A DNA stretch of 64,000 bases from Virgibacillus salexigens. Lineage in GTDB: Bacteria; Bacillota; Bacilli; Bacillales; Amphibacillaceae. Of the stretch, positions 12,791-21,762 are shown one piece after another. The stretch covers positions 1,054,001 through 1,118,000 of the forward strand of contig NZ_BNEO01000001.1 of the NCBI RefSeq assembly GCF_014905415.1, read 5' to 3'. A program made the translations under genes and the position numbers. The notes below the pieces were generated by a model. That model was not told where the DNA came from and ran no database searches. It saw only the letters and a list, made by a program, of their open reading frames with translations. Every line of letters begins with the position of its first letter. Positions within the stretch are counted from its first letter, which is position 1.

Positions 12791-14086
12791 CTAATTAACA
12801 TTGAACTTATGAATTTGCTGTTTTAAATCATTCGTTTGTTCTTCTAATTCATATGCCAGACTATCCACCTGTTCAATCGTACTTGCTTGTTCATGGATAG
12901 CTGCATTTACTTCCTCAGCTCCAGCAAATGTTTCTTCAGCAATCGCAGCTACCTCCTGAGATTGCCTTACTGTATTTTGAATTGAAAGTAACTGGCTGTC
13001 TACTAAACCTGATATTCCCCCTATTTCTGCTGCAACATCTTCCACAGATTTAGACATGTTGGTAATCGACATGTTCACTGTTTCCCCATATTTCGCTTCC
13101 TTTATGGCATAAGATACATTTTCATTCAACTTATCAACGACAGCTGAAACATCTTCTTGGATTACAGTAATTAAGCCAGATATTCTTTGCACAGCTTGAG
13201 CACTTTGATCTGCCAACTTTCTTATTTCATCAGCAACTACTGCAAACCCCTTCCCATATTCTCCAGCACGTGCAGCTTCTATTGAGGCATTCAAGGCTAA
13301 CAAATTCGTTTGATCCGCTATATCACCGACCAAGGTAATAATCGTCTCGACCTGCAATGCATTCTGCTTTAAATGGGCAACATCTTGTAAGGATAGCTCT
13401 TGTTCATTTGCCAACTTTTGAATTCCGTCTACTAATCGATTAACAGACTGTTTCCCCTGTTGCAGAATAAGAAGCATTTCATCCGATTTATCCTTTGACT
13501 GAGCTGCCTTTCCTTGAACTTTTTGGGCTAATTCGGTAGCTAACTCCACAGATTCTACTGTCTGTTGAATTGCCTCTGCTGAGCTTTCAGCGCCTTTAGA
13601 AATATCATCAATTGAAGTTTGAATAAAAGATGAATGCTCCGAAACTTGATTAGAGGCTCCTTTAATTTGAATTACTGATGTATTCGTACTTTCAAAATGC
13701 CTATCTATATTATGTACGATATTCGCCAAATTTTTAAGCATTTTATCAAAAGAAATTCCAAGTGCCCTAACTTCATCATCAGATTTAGAAATCTCAATGT
13801 GTTGATTTAAATTTCCTTTTGCAGCTTCGCCAGCAGCGTGTTCAAGCTTAGATAGTGGTTTGGTAATAACATGTGCAGCAAAAAACGCTAAAATTCCTGA
13901 CCATAAAATACCAAGAATTAAAGTACTTATTGTAAATAGTTGTTCGGAAATCCCCCAAAATCCTTGTACATAATCATAGATGTAGTAAAGAAATATAGCA
14001 CTTACGGAATATGTAACTAGTGCTAATAAGGTAGTGAATAAAACTAATTTCAAACGTAAACTAAATCGATATTTCTTCTTCTCCAT
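12791..14086 (-). CDS. Methyl-accepting chemotaxis protein without a large sensor domain
   Basis: Chemoreceptor of 431 residues. Two membrane helices (about 13-33 and 43-68) are separated by a loop of only some ten residues, then HAMP (about 68-122, [20 protein letters not shown]) and a long cytoplasmic coiled-coil signalling domain. The conserved hairpin tip is [20 protein letters not shown], then [20 protein letters not shown]. There is no extracellular ligand domain, so the signal must be sensed in the membrane, through HAMP, or via a partner (inference). It is inserted between rpiB and ywlE, adjacent genes in B. subtilis. Ribosome site AGGGGAA. Confidence 0.93.
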   Translation of the reverse strand: MEKKKYRFSLRLKLVLFTTLLALVTYSVSAIFLYYIYDYVQGFWGISEQLFTISTLILGILWSGILAFFAAHVITKPLSKLEHAAGEAAKGNLNQHIEISKSDDEVRALGISFDKMLKNLANIVHNIDRHFESTNTSVIQIKGASNQVSEHSSFIQTSIDDISKGAESSAEAIQQTVESVELATELAQKVQGKAAQSKDKSDEMLLILQQGKQSVNRLVDGIQKLANEQELSLQDVAHLKQNALQVETIITLVGDIADQTNLLALNASIEAARAGEYGKGFAVVADEIRKLADQSAQAVQRISGLITVIQEDVSAVVDKLNENVSYAIKEAKYGETVNMSITNMSKSVEDVAAEIGGISGLVDSQLLSIQNTVRQSQEVAAIAEETFAGAEEVNAAIHEQASTIEQVDSLAYELEEQTNDLKQQIHKFNVN

Positions 14087-14101
14087 TCTCTGTTCCCCTG
14101 C

Positions 14102-14707
14102 CTAATAATTTAATTTCTTTTGCAGCAGGTCAATATTTTCTTCCAATTCATTCAGCGTTTCCTGATAAATTTGCATATCTCCACCAAATGGATCTGAGAT
14201 ATCATAATTGATTAAATTTGCTTCTAGTCTACGAATTTGTTCAATATCATGCGCTAAATGATCTTGTATCTTTTTTGCGAGTAAAGAATTATCCAATTTA
14301 TGTTGGTTTTCCTGAATAAATAATGACCTTTTTTCCTCGTACGCTGCATATAACTTTTTTAATTTTCCCCATATTTCTTTATCGGCTTCGGAAACATATT
14401 CTTTTAACGTATAATATTTATCTTGAAAGTTAGGGTACTCCATAATTAGCGACTGTTTATGTTGGGTTGTCATTGTTAAGACGACATCTGCCCAATTTAA
14501 TAGTTTTGTGGTTATAGGCTGAGAAGAATGGTTCATATCGATTTGTTTTTGTTTCAAAGCTTCCATTGCTTTTGGACTTGCTTGTTGACCATTTACTGCA
14601 AAAATACCGGCAGACTGCACTTCTACTTCGGGGATTTTGTCTTTCACTAGTGCTTCCGCCATTGGGCTTCGACACGTATTTCCAGTACAGATAAATAAAA
14701 TTCTCAT
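14102..14707 (-). CDS. ywlE: Protein arginine phosphatase (YwlE type, low-molecular-weight PTP fold) with insertion
   Basis: The P-loop CTGNTCRSPMAEAL (about 7-20) is the LMW-PTP nucleophile loop; threonine at the fourth loop position (CTGNT) is the feature of YwlE that gives arginine rather than tyrosine specificity. The catalytic aspartate is in ISDPFGGDMQIY near the C terminus. YwlE removes phosphate from arginines added by McsB. At 201 residues it is about 50 longer than B. subtilis YwlE: a charged helical insert (about 113-165, from EADKEIWGKLKKLYAAYEEK) precedes the DPFGG loop. Ribosome site GGAGG. Confidence 0.9.
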   Translation of the reverse strand: MRILFICTGNTCRSPMAEALVKDKIPEVEVQSAGIFAVNGQQASPKAMEALKQKQIDMNHSSQPITTKLLNWADVVLTMTTQHKQSLIMEYPNFQDKYYTLKEYVSEADKEIWGKLKKLYAAYEEKRSLFIQENQHKLDNSLLAKKIQDHLAHDIEQIRRLEANLINYDISDPFGGDMQIYQETLNELEENIDLLQKKLNY

Positions 14708-14802
14708 ATAGGGAACCTCCGATACTAAACGCTACTTCCAATATATCATATTCTGCTTCAGTTAAACCACCACATTTTATTCCTATTAAAAGAACCTCGT
14801 TC

Positions 14803-15283
14803 TTAGTTGAACGAGGCCGATACAAGATGAAGTTTCATTCCATCATGCGTATTCCTAAATCCAAGTTTCTGATAAAAAGCGTTAGCCAATAGTCTACGTT
14901 TATCCGTAGTTAATTGAACAACATGGCATCCTTTTTCCTTAGCTAATTTTATCGCCTGACATATTAAATAACTACCAATTCCTTTTCCCCTAACCATTGA
15001 ACTCGTTCGAACTCCTTCTATGGTAGCTCGCCACGACCCCTGGTACGTTAGGTACGGAGTAAAAGTCAATTGTAAAACCCCAACAATTTGATTACGAATA
15101 ACCGCTACTAGTAATTGATTATTAGGATCTGCTGCAATTGCTTGAAATGCTTCTATATATGAACCCGGAAGCTGATTTACCTCATTTTCTCTATGTTTTC
15201 CTAACGGGTCATCTGCAAGTAATTTTTACTATAGCTGGAAGATCTTGTTGATCAGCGCATCGATAGCTTAGAATATCCTTCAT
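14803..15283 (-). pseudogene. GNAT family N-acetyltransferase, broken by a +1 frameshift
   Basis: The N-terminal 20 codons (MKDILSYRCADQQDLPAIVK) are in one frame and end at TGA about 15 codons short of the acyl-CoA core; the remainder continues in another frame. Joining them at about 15220-15228 restores IVK-x-LADDPLGKHRENEV, the well-known start of this acetyltransferase group, then the acetyl-CoA motif RGKGIGSYLICQAI and AFYQKLGFRNTHDGMKL. One extra T in the AAAATTACTT run would explain it. Start ATG has GAGGGAG upstream. Either a recent pseudogene or a sequencing error. Confidence 0.85.
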
Positions 15284-15389
15284 ATTCTCCCTCTTTCCAG
15301 TACCATTTACAACTATTATCAGTTTACATAAATACAACTCAAATGAATAATACGAGGTTATTATTTCTACTGATAACTTTCTCTTATCG

Positions 15390-15941
15390 TTATCCAAATA
15401 CTAACCGTAGACCGAATGCCACTAGAATACTTCCCCCTAAAATCTCACTATACACACCTAAAAACCCACGAACTTTTCGTCCCAAGAACATGCCAACCCA
15501 GGAGAGAATGGTGCTCATCACACCAAATAGTAAGAGCGCTACTAACGTCTTTACTCCTGACATGCCAAGACTTAAACCTACCGAAAAACTATCGATACTC
15601 AACCCAAAGGCTAGTAAAAACATCCCTACTCCGATTGGTTGGATGATTTTTTTTGCTTGGTGGTTAAAAGAGGAAAATACCATTTGACAACCAATACCAA
15701 CAAGTAACAACCCACCTGCTAATGTTGTTAAATGGCCAATTTGGGAAGATATCAATTGTCCCAATACAATTCCGATAAAGGGCATCAGAAGGTGAAATAC
15801 GCCTATAACAAGACCAATTAATGCAACACGTTTTAGTCGTAAACGCTGCATTCCTAGCCCAAGGCTTACGGAAAAAGCATCTAATCCTAATGCCAATGAT
15901 AAAAATAATAGTGCTGTAAATTCGCCAATATATCCTGACAT
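15390..15941 (-). CDS. mntP: Manganese efflux pump MntP
   Basis: Inner-membrane Mn2+ exporter (B. subtilis ywlD), 183 residues in six predicted membrane helices. The two internal repeats each carry the acidic motif: ALGLDAFSVSLGLGM near the N terminus and AFGLSIDSFSVGLSLGM in the second half. Start at ATG 15941, seven bases after AAGGGGG; the longest frame adds 15 unlikely residues. I looked for a yybP-ykoY manganese riboswitch upstream and did not recognise one. Located between ywlC and the GNAT/ywlE genes, as in B. subtilis. Confidence 0.93.
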   Translation of the reverse strand: MSGYIGEFTALLFLSLALGLDAFSVSLGLGMQRLRLKRVALIGLVIGVFHLLMPFIGIVLGQLISSQIGHLTTLAGGLLLVGIGCQMVFSSFNHQAKKIIQPIGVGMFLLAFGLSIDSFSVGLSLGMSGVKTLVALLLFGVMSTILSWVGMFLGRKVRGFLGVYSEILGGSILVAFGLRLVFG

Positions 15942-16196
15942 CCATAATCCCCCTTGGACATGCTTATAAACTATATGCACGTCCAAAAGAAATTATGATT
16001 CTCAAAAGATCTTATCCATCTGGCGTACGATCTCGATTCATTTTTTGGGAGGACAATTATGTCGACTAAGGCTATATACGAATAATGGCCCCTCTTATAG
16101 ATATCGTAGTTGTAAGTTCGTACATTATAGAATTAAGATTTCCATACTGAGAGGTATTCAGCCTTGTCGCCCCCATTCCCATGTTGTTTGCTCATT
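15942..16196. other. Intergenic region between mntP and the ywlC terminator
   Basis: No gene. A plus-strand run TTTTTTGGGAGGACAATT before an eight-codon ORF at 16059-16085 looks like a ribosome site with a tiny or decayed reading frame; I do not call it a gene. No promoter for mntP could be assigned with confidence. Confidence 0.35.
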
Positions 16197-16244
16197 AAAA
16201 AAGACACTCTTTCGCCTATCTTGATAGAGGAGGAGCGTCTTTTC
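16197..16244 (-). terminator. Terminator of ywlC
   Basis: In minus orientation AAAAGACGCTC...CTATC pairs with GATAG...GAGTGTCTTTTTT, a long imperfect stem with an AA loop and a six-base U-run. It lies about 65 bases past the ywlC stop. Confidence 0.8.
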
Positions 16245-16308
16245 GTTTTCAAACATGTTATTTTGCAGAGAGTTATATTCCATTTTCTTAAGGAAAACAA
16301 CTCAAGCT

Positions 16309-17340
16309 TTAATCCCTATATATATAGTTACTTGCAGCCTTTTTCAACCGATTCATCACCGCTTGACCAATGCCCTTTTCCGGAAAAGCTTCACATATAA
16401 TAATATCCACATTACTTTGTTTGAAGGTCCGTAATGCATGGTATAAATTCGCTGCGATCTCACTCAGATTTTCTCCTAAAGCGATCGCTTCATCTGCTAC
16501 CAGTTTATCAACAATGTGATTACTAGCTATAAGTCCTACACGATTTCCGGTTTCCTTTTGTCCTGTAATTTCTTGCTGCATTCTTTTCAAGGAACCATCG
16601 ATAATCCACAAAGGAACTTCTGGTGAATAATGACGATACTTCATTCCTGGTGACTTCGGTTTGTCTGATTGGTTTGCTAAAGCTGGATCTGTCATAACAA
16701 CCCCAGTAACTTTTTCAATTTGCTCTTGGGTAATGCCCCCAGGACGTAAAATAACTGGAATCTCTTGTGTACAATCGATAACTGTAGATTCAAGTCCAAC
16801 ACCTGTTGGCCCTCCATCCACAATCCCAGAAATCCTACCATTTAAATCTGCAAAGACATGGTTTGCTGTTGTAGGGCTAGGTTTTCCAGATAAATTTGCA
16901 CTAGGAGCTGCAATAGGTAACTGACACGCCTTTAGTAATTGTTGTGCAACAGGATGACTCGGAATACGAACTCCAATTGTGGATAATCCTGCAGTCACAT
17001 TTGTGGCACAGATGCCATTACTGGGCAAAACAAATGTCAATGGACCTGGAGTAAAAGCTTCAATTAAGTTATCCACATAGCCTGGCCATGGTCCAACGAG
17101 TTTTTCCATCTGAACACGATCTGAAACATGAGCAATTAACGGATTGTCTTGTGGACGCCCTTTTGCTTGAAATATCTTATTAACTGCGTCATGATCGGTA
17201 GCATTTGCACCGAGTCCATAAACCGTTTCTGTTGGAAAAGCAACTACTTCTCCATTGATAAGCATGGTTGCAGCTTCATCAATTGCTTCACAATCTTTAA
17301 GTTGATTATTTGTAAGTTTCCAATAGTTTGTTTCCATCAT
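16309..17340 (-). CDS. ywlC: Threonylcarbamoyl-AMP synthase (Sua5/YwlC)
   Basis: Makes L-threonylcarbamoyl-AMP from threonine, bicarbonate and ATP, the first step of t6A37 tRNA modification. The 343-residue product is the long Sua5 type. The YrdC domain (about 20-205) has VAFPTETVYGLGANA, FQAKGRPQDNPLIAHV, PGPLTFVLPSN and PIAAPSANLSGKPSPT. A Sua5 C-terminal domain follows the linker SPGMKYRHYSPEVPLW. Two adjacent ATGs are possible starts (17340 or 17337), with AAGAGGT upstream; the second has better spacing. Followed upstream by a DnaA-box cluster. Confidence 0.95.
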   Translation of the reverse strand: MMETNYWKLTNNQLKDCEAIDEAATMLINGEVVAFPTETVYGLGANATDHDAVNKIFQAKGRPQDNPLIAHVSDRVQMEKLVGPWPGYVDNLIEAFTPGPLTFVLPSNGICATNVTAGLSTIGVRIPSHPVAQQLLKACQLPIAAPSANLSGKPSPTTANHVFADLNGRISGIVDGGPTGVGLESTVIDCTQEIPVILRPGGITQEQIEKVTGVVMTDPALANQSDKPKSPGMKYRHYSPEVPLWIIDGSLKRMQQEITGQKETGNRVGLIASNHIVDKLVADEAIALGENLSEIAANLYHALRTFKQSNVDIIICEAFPEKGIGQAVMNRLKKAASNYIYRD

Positions 17341-17407
17341 GCTACCTCTTTTCTACCTTTTTATTTTAGTAGATAGAGGATGTTTTCGCAATCATTCATC
17401 TACCAAG

Positions 17408-17525
17408 TTATACACAGAATAGATTCAAAAGTTATCCACATATATAAATACGTATAAAGAGGATTTTTTGTTGTTTATATCTTTTTATACACAGTAATCC
17501 ACAGCTTCACAGTTAATTATCAACA
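17408..17525. promoter_or_regulatory. DnaA-box cluster between ywlC and ywlB
   Basis: Three exact TTATNCACA boxes on the plus strand: TTATACACA at 17408-17416, TTATCCACA at 17432-17440 and TTATACACA at 17485-17493. One-mismatch boxes lie at 17495-17503 (TAATCCACA) and 17517-17525 (TTATCAACA), and TTATCCACG at 17600-17608 inside ywlB. Further exact boxes are at 18851-18859 (reverse), 19298-19306 and 20817-20825 (reverse). There is no dnaA or dnaN here, so this is not oriC; a DnaA-titrating or initiation-control site is likely. From memory, B. subtilis has one of its non-oriC DnaA clusters at ywlC-ywlB. Confidence 0.8.
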
Positions 17526-17553
17526 GAAACTGTGGATTTTTTGTGAATCATGC

Positions 17554-17955
17554 TTATGATACGTGATATAACCACCAATTTCCTTCACTTTTATCATATT
17601 TATCCACGAAAACCCTTTCTTTTTGTGGATGAAATTGCAACGCTTCCAATAATATATCAACGACAGGCTGATGACTATGCACATAGACACGCTGTGCATG
17701 CTGCTGTTTTGCCATCATTAAAATTGCTTCTAATAATACTGGAAGTATAGCTGCTTCTGATTGAGTAATATATAACTGCTTAAGCCAATATGTTCCTTCT
17801 TCCATTTCTTCAAGAATAAAACATCCCTCTATTTGTCCTTTTAATTCGACTACATAGCCCTTACACAACAAACTCTGTCTTTTTACATTAGGGTTATTTT
17901 CTAAAAACTTATCTATTTTTCCCTCTTCTGCTTTATCCGCCGGAATTAAATTCAT
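17554..17955 (-). CDS. Putative GNAT-like protein at the ywlB position
   Basis: A 133-residue soluble protein. It has alternating strands and helices like a reduced acetyltransferase fold: GYVVELKGQIEGCFILEEMEEGTYWLKQLYI (strand pair and core, shown in the sequence about 33-63) and AILPVLLEAILMMAKQQHAQRVYVHSHQPVVDILLEAL. A clear acetyl-CoA R/Q-x-x-G-x-G/A loop is missing; the equivalent region reads SEAAILPVLLEA. The position next to ywlC and spoIIR matches B. subtilis ywlB, annotated as an acetyltransferase. Activity is uncertain. ATG follows AGAGGTG. Confidence 0.75.
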   Translation of the reverse strand: MNLIPADKAEEGKIDKFLENNPNVKRQSLLCKGYVVELKGQIEGCFILEEMEEGTYWLKQLYITQSEAAILPVLLEAILMMAKQQHAQRVYVHSHQPVVDILLEALQFHPQKERVFVDKYDKSEGNWWLYHVS

Positions 17956-18024
17956 ACTTTCACCTCTCTATTTGATTTAATAGTTTTCAACCTTTTACCT
18001 TATCTTATGCACGTTTCACTAAAA

Positions 18025-18663
18025 CTATGACAATCCTAGCCATTCAAATAGAAAAAATTTCACCTCTGCATCCTTTGTTTCCTCCGCTTCCTTATGTTCT
18101 TTAGAATCCGCTTCTTTTGATTCATTTTCTTCTGATTCCGCAGCCACCGCACTTGTACCATTAGAGAAATCTAGAAAACATAATGGTGGAAAAAGAACAC
18201 ACCACCAGTTCGCACCTTTTCCCTCACCAATAGTGATTAATACAGCTTCATATTCGCCTGCTGGGTAGATGTAAGATCCATATATCTTAGCAGGAAAACT
18301 TATATTTTTCCCATATTCCACTTTATAATCATTTTCTTCGCCTGATTCCTTTATAACCTCCGCAACTGTTTGGTTAATTTCTGGAATCCGCTTTTCTATC
18401 AATCGGCGAGCTTCCTTAATATCTGTAATATCTTCAACCCATTTCGTTATTTTTTCGTTTACACGATCACGAACTAACCGTTTCAATTGCTGATCCTCTT
18501 GCTGATCACTGTTTGCCAAAATCCGCAATCGAATTGCCTCATCTGGTATCACTTGATACTCCTGATTCTGGCTTGATTGTTCAGGGTGTTTTCCAATAAT
18601 GTGCGTTGGAATACTTAATAATAATATGAAAATAATAAAAACAAAAAATACTAGTTTCTTCAT
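18025..18663 (-). CDS. spoIIR: Stage II sporulation protein R
   Basis: Secreted forespore signal that activates SpoIIGA to process pro-SigmaE in the mother cell. The 212-residue product has an N-terminal membrane/signal helix (about 3-22), then the family core with AIRLRILANSDQQEDQQLKR, VRDRVNEKI and the C-terminal GGA-like wall-side part GEGKGANWWCVLFPPLCF. A charged E/K-rich linker (about 172-200) precedes the final FFLFEWL. ATG with GGGAGG upstream. A SigF-like promoter lies just upstream, as expected. Confidence 0.95.
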   Translation of the reverse strand: MKKLVFFVFIIFILLLSIPTHIIGKHPEQSSQNQEYQVIPDEAIRLRILANSDQQEDQQLKRLVRDRVNEKITKWVEDITDIKEARRLIEKRIPEINQTVAEVIKESGEENDYKVEYGKNISFPAKIYGSYIYPAGEYEAVLITIGEGKGANWWCVLFPPLCFLDFSNGTSAVAAESEENESKEADSKEHKEAEETKDAEVKFFLFEWLGLS

Positions 18664-18691
18664 TACCTATTTCCTCCCTTACTATAAAAAA

Positions 18692-18721
18692 CAGTATGCT
18701 CGGAAGAAGATAATTTTAAAC
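18692..18721 (-). promoter_or_regulatory. SigF-type promoter of spoIIR
   Basis: In minus orientation GTTTA (-35, 18717-18721) and GAGCATACTG (-10, 18692-18701) are separated by 15 bases. This resembles the SigF/SigG patterns (GTATA/GTTTA; GGnnAnAnTA). Transcription would start about 20 bases before the spoIIR ATG, leaving room for its GGGAGG. spoIIR is known to be SigF-dependent in B. subtilis; the match is by eye. Confidence 0.6.
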
Positions 18722-18786
18722 TAGTATTCTATAAATTATTTTAAGAGAATCGTGACAAAAGTTCTTAAGCTCTATTCTGCGAGATT

Positions 18787-19647
18787 CTAAAGCTGCGCTG
18801 TTACGATTCGATCTTTTCCATTAATATCTTTTATAATTGCAACATCACTATGTGGATAACTTTCTTTTAGAAGCTTCAAAACTTGAGGTCCTTGTTGATG
18901 ACCAATTTCAAAAACAATTGTTCCGCGTTTACATAGCACCTGCTTTGATTGATCAATCAGTTTGATATAGGCAGCGAGTCCCTCATCCTCTGCAAATAAG
19001 GCGAGCTCAGGATCAAAATCCCTTACTGTATCAGCAAGCTCCATCTTCTCTTTTATCGAAATATAAGGAGGATTAGAGACAATCATATCAACATGAATTT
19101 GTTGATCAATCAAAGGCTGTAGAAAATCCCCATCATGAAAATGGATAGCTGCTTGATGATCATCTGCATTCTTTTTCGCTACTTTTAGCGCTTCTTTTGA
19201 TAAATCAGTCGCATGGATCTTAGCATCTGCTAGCTCTAACGCAAGTGTAATGGCAATGACACCACTTCCAGTTCCAGCATCAACAATTACTGGTAACTTA
19301 TCCACAGATTTACCCTCTGTGGATGAAATACTATGATAAACGAGTTCTTCCGTTTCTGGTCTGGGGATAAGCACATGATTAGTAACATAGAATTTACGTC
19401 CATAAAAATACGCATATCCCATTAGATGTTGTATAGGAATACCAATAGTAGCATGTTGTTTAATATCCTCTACATACTTAACTAACACATCTTCTGGAAT
19501 CCAATCTCTCATCATGGTATAAAACCTCGATGACGACACATTTAAATGATATTGCAGGAGAAGTTCAGCTACTCTTTGTTCCCGATGATGCTGTTCTAAA
19601 AAAAGAGAAGCCCAATTTAGGACTTCATATTGCTTCATTGCCTTCAT
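18787..19647 (-). CDS. prmC: Release-factor glutamine methyltransferase
   Basis: Methylates the glutamine of the GGQ motif in release factors RF1 and RF2 using S-adenosylmethionine. The 286-residue product has the SAM motif VDAGTGSGVIAITLAL (about 116-131) and the diagnostic NPPY in DMIVSNPPYISIKE, with an N-terminal helical release-factor-binding domain (about 1-95). The gene starts one base after the prfA stop (TAAAATG), so the pair is translationally coupled, which fits substrate-enzyme pairing. Earlier TTG and GTG codons overlap prfA and have no better ribosome site. Confidence 0.95.
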   Translation of the reverse strand: MKAMKQYEVLNWASLFLEQHHREQRVAELLLQYHLNVSSSRFYTMMRDWIPEDVLVKYVEDIKQHATIGIPIQHLMGYAYFYGRKFYVTNHVLIPRPETEELVYHSISSTEGKSVDKLPVIVDAGTGSGVIAITLALELADAKIHATDLSKEALKVAKKNADDHQAAIHFHDGDFLQPLIDQQIHVDMIVSNPPYISIKEKMELADTVRDFDPELALFAEDEGLAAYIKLIDQSKQVLCKRGTIVFEIGHQQGPQVLKLLKESYPHSDVAIIKDINGKDRIVTAQL

Positions 19648-19648
19648 T

Positions 19649-20719
19649 TTATTCACCAATTTGTTCTAATTTTTTCGTTTGTTCTTCTAATAATAAAGCT
19701 TCAATAAACTCATCCAATTTTCCTTGCAGTATTTGATCTAACTTCTGTATCGTTAAACCAATTCGGTGATCTGTCACACGATTTTGCGGAAAATTATAAG
19801 TACGAATTCGCTCTGAACGATCTCCCGTACCAACAGCAGATTTTCGAGTTTCATCATATTCTGCCTGTGCCTCACGCTGGTACATATCATAAATTCGTGC
19901 ACGCAATACTTTCATTGCTTTTTCTTTGTTTTTTATTTGTGATTTTTCATCTTGTATAGAAACAACTACCCCTGTAGGTTCATGCGTTAAACGGACAGCC
20001 GACATTGTCGTGTTAACACTTTGCCCTCCTGGACCACTAGATGCAAATGTGTCCACCCTTATATCTTTTTCATGGATATCAACTTCGACTTCTTCTGCTT
20101 CAGGAAGAACAGCCACAGTGGCAGTTGATGTGTGTATACGGCCACCAGATTCTGTTTCAGGTACTCGTTGAACACGATGCGCACCGTTCTCATATTTTAG
20201 TCGTGAATAGGCTCCTTTTCCATTAATCATAAAGATAATCTCTTTATAACCACCTACACCAGTAGTACTTGCTTCCATAACATCAATTTTCCAACCATAT
20301 TGCTCTGCATAGCGAGAATACATTCGATATAAATCGCCAGCAAATAAAGCAGCCTCATCTCCGCCAGCTGCACCGCGAATTTCCATAAACACGTTCTTAT
20401 CATCATTAGGATCTTTGGGGAGTAGAAGGATTTTCATTTTTTCCTCTAGATCGGTTTTATTTTCATTAAGCTCAGAGATTTCTAATTTTACCATCTCATG
20501 CATCTCTTCATCTAAATTATCTTCTAACATTTCTTTCGCATCTTTTAACTGAGATGTTACATCTTTATATTCACGGTATGCTTGAACAACATCTTCTAGT
20601 CCTGCTTGTTCTTTAGAATATTCACGGAGTTTTGTTGAATCATTTACTATTTCCGGATCACTTAGCATTTCATTTAATTTATCATAACGATCTTCTAAAG
20701 ATTGTAAACGTTCTAGCAT
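19649..20719 (-). CDS. prfA: Peptide chain release factor 1
   Basis: Recognises UAA and UAG in the ribosomal A site and triggers peptide release. The 356-residue product has the long N-terminal coiled-coil domain, the GGQ loop [20 protein letters not shown] (about 228-247) and the RF1 family stretch [19 protein letters not shown] use ATG 20719, 8 bases after AAAGAGG; this gives exactly the B. subtilis length, and the upstream GTG is within that site. It is followed by prmC and preceded by a tdk terminator. Confidence 0.97.
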   Translation of the reverse strand: MLERLQSLEDRYDKLNEMLSDPEIVNDSTKLREYSKEQAGLEDVVQAYREYKDVTSQLKDAKEMLEDNLDEEMHEMVKLEISELNENKTDLEEKMKILLLPKDPNDDKNVFMEIRGAAGGDEAALFAGDLYRMYSRYAEQYGWKIDVMEASTTGVGGYKEIIFMINGKGAYSRLKYENGAHRVQRVPETESGGRIHTSTATVAVLPEAEEVEVDIHEKDIRVDTFASSGPGGQSVNTTMSAVRLTHEPTGVVVSIQDEKSQIKNKEKAMKVLRARIYDMYQREAQAEYDETRKSAVGTGDRSERIRTYNFPQNRVTDHRIGLTIQKLDQILQGKLDEFIEALLLEEQTKKLEQIGE

Positions 20720-20872
20720 CACGGTCACCTCTTTCTGATTAACAGTATAATTATAGTATACTCCTGATGAGAGGTCAAAATTATTCCTGCTTTTCTTTTA
20801 TATATTGGTCGATGCTTGTGGATAAATACCTTTGCCTAGAACAAATACTATTGTTAATTGCTTCAAATAGGA

Positions 20873-20893
20873 AAAAAGACGTCTATGGACGCC
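20873..20893 (-). terminator. Terminator of tdk
   Basis: In minus orientation GGCGTC-CATA-GACGTC forms a 6-bp stem followed by TTTTTT. It starts three bases after the tdk stop. Confidence 0.8.
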
Positions 20894-20895
20894 TA

Positions 20896-21516
20896 TTATT
20901 TAGATAACTTTGACAAACTATTTAAAATAGTATTATTTGGCTTATTGGGAACTTCATGGTGATGGCGGCATCTTGGTTCATACGATTCTGATGCTCCTAC
21001 AAGAATCACTGGATCATCGTATGAAGCGGGTTTATCATTAATTAAACGCTGCGTTCTGCTTGCTGGTGATCCACATATTGGGCATATCGCATTTAATTTA
21101 GTTACTGATTCACTTAGTGCCATTAACTTAGGCATTGGCCCAAATGGTTCCCCACGAAAATCAGTATCTAATCCAGCGATAATTACGCGAATCCCACGGT
21201 TAGCTAATTCCTCAGCTGTCTCAACAATATTTTCATCAAAAAATTGAACTTCATCAATCCCTATAATGTCGACCTTCTCATCTATATGCTCTAATAGTTC
21301 GTCCGAACTTTTTACAGGTCGAGCAATGATCGAAGTACCGTTATGTGAAACAACTGCTTCTTCCTCGTAACGATTGTCAATTGCTGGTTTAAACACACGT
21401 ACAGATAAATTTGCGTACGTAGCACGACGTACACGACGGATTAGTTCTTCTGATTTACCTGAAAACATACTCCCGCAGATTACCTCTACCCAGCCGCTCT
21501 GTTTCATCACATACAT
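20896..21516 (-). CDS. tdk: Thymidine kinase
   Basis: Type II thymidine kinase, salvage of thymidine to dTMP with ATP. The 206-residue product has the P-loop [14 protein letters not shown] (about 16-29), the Walker B-like [11 protein letters not shown] (about 84-94), the lasso region and structural zinc cysteines in [12 protein letters not shown] and the C-terminal RCRHHHE. ATG follows GAGAGGG. Located between prfA and rpmE, the B. subtilis order. Confidence 0.97.
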   Translation of the reverse strand: MYVMKQSGWVEVICGSMFSGKSEELIRRVRRATYANLSVRVFKPAIDNRYEEEAVVSHNGTSIIARPVKSSDELLEHIDEKVDIIGIDEVQFFDENIVETAEELANRGIRVIIAGLDTDFRGEPFGPMPKLMALSESVTKLNAICPICGSPASRTQRLINDKPASYDDPVILVGASESYEPRCRHHHEVPNKPNNTILNSLSKLSK

Positions 21517-21641
21517 GATTCGTACCCTCTCTTTCTCATTCTATGTATTATATTCGTCTAACCTATACATTTATTGTAAAACTTAGATCGTATCACGTCT
21601 AAGTTGTCCAAGAATTTTTATTTTATCAATAGTAAAAGTAA

Positions 21642-21676
21642 AAAAACAGGCAAAATTAGACGTTTTGCCTGTTTTT
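21642..21676. terminator. Terminator between rpmE and tdk
   Basis: Near-perfect hairpin AAAACAGGCAAAA / TTTTGCCTGTTTT with a short loop and flanking A- and T-runs on both sides, so it can act in either direction. It terminates rpmE, whose stop lies about 86 bases away. Confidence 0.85.
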
Positions 21677-21762
21677 ACAGTTATACTCAATGATTAACCT
21701 TGAGATTATTCTCAACGTTTTCTAGAAATTAACCTCGGCAACGATGCAGTTGCTTCAGTTGT

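Noticed and set aside
16059-16085. Eight-codon plus-strand ORF with a strong ribosome site
   Set aside because: Too short, with no downstream gene on the plus strand for a leader peptide to control.
15942-16308. Possible yybP-ykoY manganese riboswitch upstream of mntP
   Set aside because: The conserved core of the riboswitch was not recognisable on either strand.
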